DNA of 20,905 nucleotides from contig UQHH01000047.1 in the NCBI GenBank assembly GCA_900540865.1, positions 1-20,905 on the forward strand, read 5' to 3'. The notes beneath the pieces are model-generated. The model ran no database searches and was not told the origin of the DNA. It was given only the letters and a program-made list of their open reading frames with translations. Below, piece after piece: positions 7,443-14,512 of the stretch. The translations under genes and the position numbers were made by a program. This stretch comes from an uncultured Oscillospiraceae bacterium. GTDB taxonomy: Bacteria > Bacillota > Clostridia > Oscillospirales > Acutalibacteraceae. Numbering within the stretch: position 1 is the stretch's first letter; every line of letters starts with the position of its first letter.

Positions 7443-8784
7443 AGGTTACACATACATCTGTTTTTGAAACGATGACTTTCTGTACCGTTTGCCGTACCAG
7501 TACATCGAAACAATCCGCCAGCCGTTCTTCCTGCGTGAGTGACAGTTCCTCCACTTCCTGTGGAACATCGATGCCGAGCTGTTCCAGGCACTCAGCGACC
7601 ATTGCTGCAACATTGAGCCCGGATAGTTTCTTTCTGAGTTGCTCCAGTACCGCATTTTTCAGTTCCTCTTCCGGTACGGAGGGTGACTCCTTGCAGTTTT
7701 TCGTCCCGTTTTCCAGCCTGTTTATGCAGCGCCACACGATTTTCCTCTCCTTTGCCCTGTTCGTCCATGTGGTTCTGCGGTAGAGCGCGCCGCATTCCGC
7801 ACAAATCACTTTCCCGGTCAAAGCGTACTTGCTGCTGTACCTGCTCGCTTTCTCTTTCGGCTTACAGGCCGAGGCTCTCCTCTGCATCTCCTCCTGTACT
7901 TGCCGAAACACATCTTTTGTGACGATTGCTGGATGGTTGTCTTCTATGAAGTATTGGGGCAGCTCCCCTTTATTCTTCCTGACGTCGCTAGTCAGGAAGT
8001 CCGCAGTATACGTCTTCTGGCAGAGTACGTCGCCGCAGTATTTCTCATTGTTCAAGATGCTCCATATCGTAGCAGGATTCCACTGCTGCATGCCGGACGG
8101 TGAAGCGACTCCTTCTTTCTCCAGCCATTCTTTGATTCCGCGTAACGACAGCCCTTCCAAATAGGAGGCAAAAACTCTGCGGATGATGACGGCCTCCTCT
8201 TCCACAATCACAGGCTGCCCGTCCGGTCCTTTTTCATAACCACAGAAATGATGGTAATGGAAGTTGTAGCGACCTTCTTTGAATCCTTTTCTCACGCCCC
8301 ATGTCACGTTCTGGCTGATGGACTCACTTTCCGCCTGCGCAAACGCGCTGAACCATGTCAGGAAAGTCTCCCCGATGCTTTCCGCCGTATCGATGCCCTC
8401 CTTTTCGAACAGGACGGAGACGCCGAGTGCTTTCAGCTTGCGTACCCAGGATAGACAGTCCACCGTGTTTCTGGAAAACCGGGAGATGGATTTCGTCAGG
8501 ATACGGTCAATCCTTCCTCTTTGGCACAGGCGTACCATTCTCATGAATTCAGGGCGCTTCTTGTCGGCCGTCCCGCTAATCCCTTCATCCGTAAAGATAC
8601 CGGCCAGCTTCCAGTTGGCTGTTCCCTGTATTTTTTCGGTGTAGTATTTTACCTGCATCTCCAGACTGCTCTGCTGCTCATCCTTGTCCGTACTGACACG
8701 GCAATAAGCGGCAACACGTAGAGGTTTGTTCGTCGCATCTGTGTCCAGCTTTTTTGCAGGTATCTCGATGACCTTTTTAGCCAT
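7417..8784 (-). CDS. Serine recombinase (resolvase/invertase family, large type)
   Basis: A site-specific DNA recombinase that would cut and rejoin DNA through a serine-phosphate link. The 455-residue product has a resolvase catalytic domain (about 22-165) with AAYCRVST, putting the nucleophile at S31, then the arginine-rich SISRFSRNTVD motif. A Recombinase domain (about 175-300) follows, then a zinc ribbon with C328, C331, C353 and C364. The C-terminal coiled-coil part is short compared with phiC31-type integrases. I chose ATG 8784 rather than the longer frame to 8955, because the extra 57 residues overlap the KilA-N gene and look non-native. The start overlaps the KilA-N stop by 8 nt, implying coupled expression. 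It is the only complete recombinase in the island, so the best candidate for moving it. Confidence 0.92.
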   Translation of the reverse strand: MAKKVIEIPAKKLDTDATNKPLRVAAYCRVSTDKDEQQSSLEMQVKYYTEKIQGTANWKLAGIFTDEGISGTADKKRPEFMRMVRLCQRGRIDRILTKSISRFSRNTVDCLSWVRKLKALGVSVLFEKEGIDTAESIGETFLTWFSAFAQAESESISQNVTWGVRKGFKEGRYNFHYHHFCGYEKGPDGQPVIVEEEAVIIRRVFASYLEGLSLRGIKEWLEKEGVASPSGMQQWNPATIWSILNNEKYCGDVLCQKTYTADFLTSDVRKNKGELPQYFIEDNHPAIVTKDVFRQVQEEMQRRASACKPKEKASRYSSKYALTGKVICAECGALYRRTTWTNRAKERKIVWRCINRLENGTKNCKESPSVPEEELKNAVLEQLRKKLSGLNVAAMVAECLEQLGIDVPQEVEELSLTQEERLADCFDVLVRQTVQKVIVSKTDVCVTFVEKVENK

Positions 8785-9271
8785 GCACGGCCACCTCCGT
8801 CCCGATGATTTGCCCGATGAACTGCAGCGCGATTTTCGGCGACATACAAACCATGAAGTAACAGGCGATAGCAGGGGCCGCATACGTCCCGCCATGATTC
8901 CCCCTCTGTGTAACGAGCCCGTCAGGGCAGCTCGTCTTCTGCCTCCACAGCTCAATAAACTCTTTTGTGTTTTTCTTGTTTAGCCATCCTGCAATGACCT
9001 GGTTCGGGGCGCCCTGTTTCAATTGCCTTGCCAGCTCCGTAAGCGATACATAATCCGGGTACCGGCTTTGCGGCTTCTGCTGCCGTGTCTCTTTGGCCAC
9101 TTTTTTCGCAGGCCGGTACGCATTTTCAAAATGATACATCCCCAGCCGGTCGAACAGTAGATTCCCCACATCGTAATAGGTTTCATAGCTGATGACTCCC
9201 TTTTGGAGAAGCGGTTTGAGGTAAAGCTCTACTGCGGCTGAGTAAGTAAACCGGTCTTTTGATGAACTCAT
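8777..9271 (-). CDS. KilA-N domain protein, coupled to the recombinase
   Basis: A 164-residue protein with a KilA-N-type DNA-binding domain at about 72-155. Seen are YVSLTELARQ, WLNKKNTKEFIELWR, and GGTYAAPAIACYFMVCMSPKIALQF, matching the KilA-N pattern (WL-x-N-T-x-E-F; GGTYxxPxIAxxF; SP-x-x-A). The N-terminal 50 residues contain LLQKGVISYETYYDVGNLLFDRLG, which resembles a SHOCT-like short helical module. KilA-N domains occur in phage anti-repressors and regulators. The ribosome site AAGGA lies about 8 nt before the ATG. Its stop overlaps the recombinase start in ATGGCTAA, so the two are almost certainly made together. A role as a DNA-binding partner or directionality factor for the recombinase is inference. 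Confidence 0.85.
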   Translation of the reverse strand: MSSSKDRFTYSAAVELYLKPLLQKGVISYETYYDVGNLLFDRLGMYHFENAYRPAKKVAKETRQQKPQSRYPDYVSLTELARQLKQGAPNQVIAGWLNKKNTKEFIELWRQKTSCPDGLVTQRGNHGGTYAAPAIACYFMVCMSPKIALQFIGQIIGTEVAVHG

Positions 9272-9319
9272 GACATCTATCCTTTCTATATGCAGATAAG
9301 GATAGTATGGTAAATTTTA

Positions 9320-9652
9320 TCAGGTTCTACAATACCGGCACGCTTTTTCTTTCATAAATTGTACATCGACAAAATCCTCGAAGGATACGATTCCACGGGT
9401 ATACTTCCCGTTGGTGAGCACCTTGTCGATGACGTCTCGTGTCCATTTCGTGTTGCCGGAGGGGGACGGGATTCCCGATTTATACAGTTCCTTCTGGATA
9501 TCCTCTAGGCTGTTCCCCTCCCGGTACATCTGGAAGATAGACCGGACCACTTCTGATTTCTTTTCATCGAGTATGACGATGCCATCTTCACGGCGGGTAA
9601 AACCATAACAGATACGGCCGAATAGCTTGGATTCGATTTTGTTCAGTTCCAT
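9320..9652 (-). CDS. Stand-alone Recombinase-domain protein lacking the catalytic domain
   Basis: This 110-residue protein matches only the middle Recombinase domain of large serine recombinases. ESKLFGRICYGF is followed by a (V/I)RSIFQMYREGNSLEDIQKEL helix, then SGIPSPSGNTKWTRDVIDKVLTNGKYTRG. It has no resolvase catalytic serine domain before it and no zinc ribbon after it; the frame ends shortly after FEDFVDVQFMKEKACRYC. It nevertheless starts cleanly at an ATG with a strong AAAGGAG site 7 nt upstream, immediately inside the right repeat. It is either a trimmed remnant of a second recombinase or a deliberate accessory DNA-binding protein. The KilA-N gene follows 48 nt later on the same strand. 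Confidence 0.75.
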   Translation of the reverse strand: MELNKIESKLFGRICYGFTRREDGIVILDEKKSEVVRSIFQMYREGNSLEDIQKELYKSGIPSPSGNTKWTRDVIDKVLTNGKYTRGIVSFEDFVDVQFMKEKACRYCRT

Positions 9653-9685
9653 GCTGATGCTCCTTTCAAATTCTAAATATATAAT

Positions 9686-9824
9686 TTTTATAGGTTTATA
9701 TAGAAAGAGCAGAAACGGTTTTACTCCGTTTCTGCGCTCAAACGTTCATTTGCCATCTATTTACAAATAAAAAAAGAGACAGACACATACAAACACTTGG
9801 TTTGTTTTGCGTTTGTCTCTTTTG
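9686..9824. repeat. Right copy of 139-bp direct repeat, abutting tRNA-Ser
   Basis: This copy is 134/139 identical to 158-296. It ends with TG at 9823-9824, which are the last two bases (CA on the minus strand) of the encoded CCA of tRNA-Ser(GCU). The first hairpin here has a compensating A-T pair where the left copy has G-T, but also one stem mismatch (GCGCT in place of GCTCT). The island genes start 34 nt inside this copy. Confidence 0.9.
9765..9823 (-). terminator. Terminator of the tRNA-Ser operon
   Basis: Directly after the tRNA CCA, the minus strand can form a 10-bp stem (9814-9823 with 9772-9781) with an inner 6-bp stem, followed by TTTTTTTATTTG. It therefore ends the tRNA-Ser transcript. 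The whole structure is duplicated at the far end of the island. Confidence 0.8.
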
Positions 9825-9912
9825 GCGGAGAAGGAGGGATTTGAACCCTCGCGCCAGTTACCCGACCTACTCCCTTAGCAGGGGAGCCTCTTCACCACTT
9901 GAGTACTTCTCC
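9823..9912 (-). tRNA. tRNA-Ser (anticodon GCU)
   Basis: The 90-nt gene includes the encoded CCA. Acceptor strands GGAGAAG and CTTCTCC pair fully; the anticodon loop is CTGCTAA, giving GCU, which reads AGC/AGU codons. The long variable arm is typical of serine tRNAs and the T-loop reads TTCAAAT. It is the second gene of a tRNA-Ser pair, and its 3' end is the right boundary of the island. Confidence 0.96.
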
Positions 9913-9950
9913 GAATTGGTGACTTATTATAAGCATTTTTGTTGAGGTGT

Positions 9951-10039
9951 TGGCGGAGGGGAAGGGATTCGAACCCTTGGTCCCTTTCGGGATCACTAGT
10001 TTTCAAGACTAGCTCCTTAAACCGCTCGGACACCCCTCC
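9951..10039 (-). tRNA. tRNA-Ser (anticodon UGA)
   Basis: The 89-nt gene includes CCA. Acceptor strands GGAGGGG and CCCCTCC pair; the anticodon loop CTTGAAA gives UGA. The long variable arm (GATCCCGAAAGGGACC) confirms the serine class, and the T-loop is TTCGAAT. It is 38 nt upstream of tRNA-Ser(GCU) on the same strand, so both come from one promoter. Confidence 0.97.
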
Positions 10040-10057
10040 GTGCGGTGCGCAGGTAAT

Positions 10058-10086
10058 ATATTACCATAAAGAACATGTGCTGTCAA
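10058..10086 (-). promoter_or_regulatory. Promoter of the tRNA-Ser pair
   Basis: A perfect TTGACA (10086-10081), a 17-nt spacer and TAATAT (10063-10058) lie 18 nt before the tRNA-Ser(UGA) 5' end on the minus strand. The strength fits a stable-RNA promoter. It is divergent from the tRNA-Arg promoter 35 nt away. Confidence 0.85.
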
Positions 10087-10120
10087 GAGTAAAATAAACG
10101 TTTTTCCACCACATAAAAGC

Positions 10121-10149
10121 TTGACAAGCACTAGAAAATCGGCTAAAAT
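10121..10149 (+). promoter_or_regulatory. Promoter of tRNA-Arg
   Basis: A perfect TTGACA at 10121-10126, a 17-nt spacer and TAAAAT at 10144-10149 lie 17 nt before the tRNA-Arg 5' end. With the opposing tRNA-Ser promoter it forms a compact divergent pair. Confidence 0.85.
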
Positions 10150-10166
10150 ATTTTAGTGACATTTTT

Positions 10167-10243
10167 GTGCCCATAGCTCAGCTGGATAGAGCGACCGCCT
10201 CCTAAGCGGTAGGTCGGAGGTTCGAATCCTCTTGGGCGCGCCA
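10167..10243 (+). tRNA. tRNA-Arg (anticodon CCU)
   Basis: The 77-nt gene includes CCA. Acceptor strands GTGCCCA and TGGGCGC pair with one T-G wobble. The anticodon stem ACCGC/GCGGT encloses loop CTCCTAA, giving CCU, which reads AGG. The T-loop is TTCGAAT. Confidence 0.96.
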
Positions 10244-10248
10244 CTGCT

Positions 10249-10293
10249 AAAACCTGCCGAAAAACGAAGCTGCGTTTGAGGCGGGTTTTTTTA
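10249..10293 (+). terminator. Terminator after tRNA-Arg
   Basis: AAACCTGCC pairs with GGCGGGTTT, with one T-G pair and a loop of about 20 nt, followed by a T-run. It is 6 nt past the tRNA. Confidence 0.75.
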
Positions 10294-10321
10294 TAACAAA
10301 ATTTATTTTGGAGGCCGCCAG

Positions 10322-10537
10322 ATGGACAAATGGGAATACTCAACCGTTGTGTTTGACACAGATGATGATAATTGGAATTGTAAAGCTTTTAACCAGCAAC
10401 TAAATGTTTATGGAGCACAGGGCTGGGAACTCGTGTCCTGTTTTGGTACGGAAGCAGCTGTAAACAAAACTTTTATGTCTCCAATTACCGGAGGTACAGA
10501 CGCCGTGTATGCGGTGTTTAAACGGAAAATCCAGTAA
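10322..10537 (+). CDS. DUF4177-type small protein
   Basis: The 71-residue cytosolic protein has the DUF4177 pattern: MDKWEYSTVVF at the start, a central YGAQGWELVSCFG, and a final VYAVFKRK. Family function is unknown. GGAGG lies 9 nt before the ATG. It has its own terminator downstream and no obvious partner, standing alone between the tRNA genes and the metal-resistance operon. No separate promoter is clear; readthrough past the tRNA-Arg terminator is possible. Confidence 0.85.
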   Translation: MDKWEYSTVVFDTDDDNWNCKAFNQQLNVYGAQGWELVSCFGTEAAVNKTFMSPITGGTDAVYAVFKRKIQ

Positions 10538-10559
10538 TATTGTTCAATTCTTAATTTTA

Positions 10560-10609
10560 TGCCGGATAACCTTTTAGCGTTATCCGGCAATTTTTACTTG
10601 TTTTTTTTT
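10560..10609 (+). terminator. Terminator after the DUF4177 gene
   Basis: A 10-bp perfect stem (GCCGGATAAC at 10561-10570 with GTTATCCGGC at 10579-10588) and an 8-nt loop are followed by AATTTTTACTTG and nine T residues. It lies 23 nt past the stop. Confidence 0.9.
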
Positions 10610-10800
10610 AAGCCCTCGATTATTTTAGCTTCCGCCTCTTCTTCAAGGCCTGTAATGTCCTCCCTGTCCAGCAGAATACGCCCTGAGGAAGGGTTTTCAA
10701 CGCCGGCAATCAGCTTTGCATGCGTTGTTTTCCGTCTCCACTGGAGCCGGTTACAACAACCAGTTATAGATAAATCAATGCCTTTTATAATTCCTTCGCC
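10594..10800 (-). pseudogene. Decayed N-terminal fragment resembling an ABC ATPase
   Basis: No complete gene is present. The minus strand reads GIIKGIDLSIT in one frame, LVVVTGSSGDGK in the next, then returns to the first frame with TTHAKLIAGVENPSSGRI and LLDREDITGL, ending in LKKNK and a TAA at 10596-10594. Pieced together this is the start of an ABC-type ATPase: a beta strand, Walker A G-S-S-G-D-G-K-T-T, then the IAGxxxPxSGxIxxDxxDITGL segment, somewhat like SufC. It needs two compensating frameshifts, one at the GGTTG near 10761 and one in the A-run near 10728-10731. There is no ATG, no signature motif and no Walker B. Identity beyond 'ABC-like' is uncertain. Confidence 0.45.
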
Positions 10801-10825
10801 GCCTGAGAGCTCTCAGACGGCGAAA
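10796..10825. repeat. 30-bp near-perfect palindrome behind cadA
   Basis: Two 15-nt arms meet with no loop: TTCGCCGCCTGAGAG and CTCTCAGACGGCGAA, with one mismatched pair. It lies about 50 nt after the cadA stop. It could end or stabilise the cad transcript, but there is no T-run on the minus strand. Confidence 0.6.
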
Positions 10826-10873
10826 TTCCAGCTTTAGTGTATCGTTTGTTCCCCTTCTTTCTAACCGGGTCTT

Positions 10874-12736
<1,863 letters not shown>

Positions 12737-12795
12737 AACCGTTTCTCCTTTTGTAAAATTTAGTGGAATCGATTCAAAACGGCCCCATCTTCGTT

Positions 12796-13014
12796 TTAAT
12801 ATAAAATCTTACAGTCGGGCTCCACGCGCTTGCAGGTCTTTACGACCGCTTTCATAATTTCGTCAAAGCCCGCCTCGTCTGCGGCCAGGGTCATTTTCTG
12901 CGTCATAAAGCTGACGGAAACATCCTGCACGCCGTCGATTTTTTTGACGGCGTCTTCTATTTTTCTTGCGCAATTTGCGCAATCCAAATCCTGAAGCTTA
13001 AAAACCTTTTTCAT
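12796..13014 (-). CDS. Stand-alone HMA (heavy-metal-associated) domain protein
   Basis: This 72-residue metal-binding protein has the ferredoxin-like HMA pattern: KLQDLDCANCARKIEDAVKKI near the start, with metal ligands C12 and C15 and the aspartate D11 typical of Zn/Cd forms (DCxxC rather than MxCxxC). The later strands read VQDVSVSFMTQKMTL. It lies between cadC and cadA and probably delivers metal to CadA or stands in for the missing N-terminal domain of the pump. The leader has only a GGGGTG-type site 6 nt ahead of the ATG. Confidence 0.92.
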   Translation of the reverse strand: MKKVFKLQDLDCANCARKIEDAVKKIDGVQDVSVSFMTQKMTLAADEAGFDEIMKAVVKTCKRVEPDCKILY

Positions 13015-13060
13015 AAAAACACCCCATCATACAATTTTATTATTGATTTAAGAACAAAGA

Positions 13061-13420
13061 TTACTCTTCAACATGCTCTATTCCCTGGTTGATAATGCTG
13101 CGCACATGGTCGTCCGCAAGGGAATAAAAAGCATTTTTGCCCTCCCTGCGGCACTTTACCAGCTTATTGGTTTTAAGTACGCGCAGCTGGTGGGAAACCG
13201 CTGTCTGCGTGATATGGAGCAGCTGCGCAATATCGCATACGCAAAGCTCCGCCTCAAACAGCGCGTATAATATTTTAATTCGTGTGGAGTCGCCGAATAC
13301 CTTAAACAGCTCTGCCAAATCATAAAGCGTTTCATCCTGCGGCATATCGGCTAATACCTTTTGTACAACTTCCTCATGAACGCATAGATATTCACAGCGT
13401 TCTTCTTGTGCGTTACTCAT
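13061..13420 (-). CDS. cadC: ArsR/SmtB-family metal sensor repressor, CadC-type
   Basis: This 119-residue winged-helix repressor should leave DNA when it binds Cd, Pb or Zn. The family CadC metal site uses Cys7, Cys11, Cys58 and Cys60; here C9, C13, C60 and C62 (ELCVCD) sit at exactly two residues' offset. The second site (CadC D101, H103, H114, E117) is also kept as D103, H105, H116 and E119. The recognition helix is TQTAVSHQLRVLKTNKLV. It is first in the operon, followed after 46 nt by the HMA gene, and probably represses its own promoter, where repeats overlap the -10 box. It is a full-length, intact gene; residue numbers for the family are from memory. Confidence 0.95.
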   Translation of the reverse strand: MSNAQEERCEYLCVHEEVVQKVLADMPQDETLYDLAELFKVFGDSTRIKILYALFEAELCVCDIAQLLHITQTAVSHQLRVLKTNKLVKCRREGKNAFYSLADDHVRSIINQGIEHVEE

Positions 13421-13435
13421 CCTTCATCTTCCTTT

Positions 13436-13483
13436 CATATGTTCATCTGTTCATATAATAGTATGTTTTTCAAAAAATGTCAA
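13436..13483 (-). promoter_or_regulatory. cad operon promoter with CadC-type operator
   Basis: On the minus strand, a perfect TTGACA (13483-13478), a 17-nt spacer and TATTAT (13460-13455) drive cadC. Overlapping and just past the -10 box is ATATGAACAGATGAACATATG, read here as two direct ATGAACA units flanked by ATATG...CATAT inverted arms (13436-13456). That resembles ArsR/SmtB-family operators and places repressor binding over the promoter. Confidence 0.8.
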
Positions 13484-13493
13484 TGCTTTTTTT

Positions 13494-13530
13494 AAAATAA
13501 AAAAAGACTGCGTATACTGGTTACGCAGTC
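13494..13530 (-). terminator. Terminator of the typA-exonuclease operon
   Basis: A 9-bp perfect stem (GACTGCGTA at 13506-13514 with TACGCAGTC at 13522-13530) and a 7-nt loop are followed on the minus strand by TTTTTTTATTTT. It lies about 58 nt after the exonuclease stop and directly upstream of the cad promoter. Confidence 0.88.
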
Positions 13531-13587
13531 CTAAACCATTCATAATAAACTGTCACAAGCTAAGAAAGCACAGCCGCGGAGAAGCCG

Positions 13588-14496
13588 TTATACTTTTCCC
13601 GGTTTCCCAGCCGCCCCAACACACGGCGGCTGTTTGGCCTGGTCTTCCTTTGGGACAAGCTTTCTCATGTACTTATATACGCTGACGCCCTCGTATTTTA
13701 AACGGAAGCGGACGTTTGCCTCAAAATCCAGCTTGCATGTTTCGCATAAAAACCGGGCGCGAAAGGCGTTATTGACCACCCTCCATACAGTTTTTTGTTT
13801 CAACTGCCTGCCGCATTTTTTACAAAACATGACCAACTCTTTTTTATCGATTTTGGGGTCGTTGAAATCGGTAAGCGGGACAGTTTTAAACAGTATTTTT
13901 TTGTAGAATTCCTCGTTCATTGGATGAATCATTTCAGAAAGAACCGGTTTGTTTTCCTCTTTCTGCAAAAGTCTGCGAAAACAGGCGGCTTCCAGCCTGC
14001 TGTCGGCAAGCGCGCGGTGAAGCGTTTGCTCATCGAACTTGATTTCAAGCTCCTGCGCGGCGGTAGATAGGCCGATTTGTTTTGCATTCTCTTCAAAATG
14101 GAAGCAGCGTTCGCAGAATTTCTGCAAATCCACGTACTGCCGTGCAAAGCTCAGGCGTTCACTTTTCAGAAAATACTGGCAGTTTGCAAGTAAGGTAAGA
14201 ATATCCATATTACCCCACGCCATCAGGATGCATCCGCTGGCAAATCTGCTGAATCTGCTGAATACTTGGGGGAAAACATCGGCGTCTTCCAAATCCTCGT
14301 TACTGATATGCGTAAGCTCCTCGACAAGGTTTGTCAGTGTTTTTCCAACCTGAGGCTTAACCAGCATGGAAAAAGAGCCGATTTCCTGGTAATTTTCGTC
14401 GAGCTTGACCGCGCCGAATTCGATTATTTCATTTAAATGGCTTTTCGTGCGGGGGTTATAGGCAGTATTCCACTCCAAATCCAGAATGACAAACAT
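13588..14496 (-). CDS. DEDDh 3'-5' exonuclease with C-terminal zinc ribbon
   Basis: The 302-residue protein begins with the DnaQ/RNase T exonuclease fold. Metal ligands are D6 and E8 in ILDLEW, D98 in the second motif (WGNMDILTL), and H160 and D165 in HRALAD, giving the DEDDh set. The C-terminal third holds a four-cysteine zinc ribbon (C225, C228, C251, C254) followed by a basic tail. The fusion resembles KapD-like exonucleases, but the zinc ribbon is less usual. The substrate, DNA or RNA, cannot be told. It starts 16 nt after typA, with AAGGA 13 nt before the ATG, so it is probably co-transcribed with typA. Its terminator follows. Confidence 0.87.
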   Translation of the reverse strand: MFVILDLEWNTAYNPRTKSHLNEIIEFGAVKLDENYQEIGSFSMLVKPQVGKTLTNLVEELTHISNEDLEDADVFPQVFSRFSRFASGCILMAWGNMDILTLLANCQYFLKSERLSFARQYVDLQKFCERCFHFEENAKQIGLSTAAQELEIKFDEQTLHRALADSRLEAACFRRLLQKEENKPVLSEMIHPMNEEFYKKILFKTVPLTDFNDPKIDKKELVMFCKKCGRQLKQKTVWRVVNNAFRARFLCETCKLDFEANVRFRLKYEGVSVYKYMRKLVPKEDQAKQPPCVGAAGKPGKV

Positions 14497-14512
14497 GTTA
14501 TCCGACCGTTCC

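Noticed and set aside
8785..8955. 57-residue N-terminal extension of the serine recombinase
   Set aside because: It overlaps the KilA-N gene in another frame and precedes the point where recombinase homology begins; ATG 8784 makes a typical coupled start.
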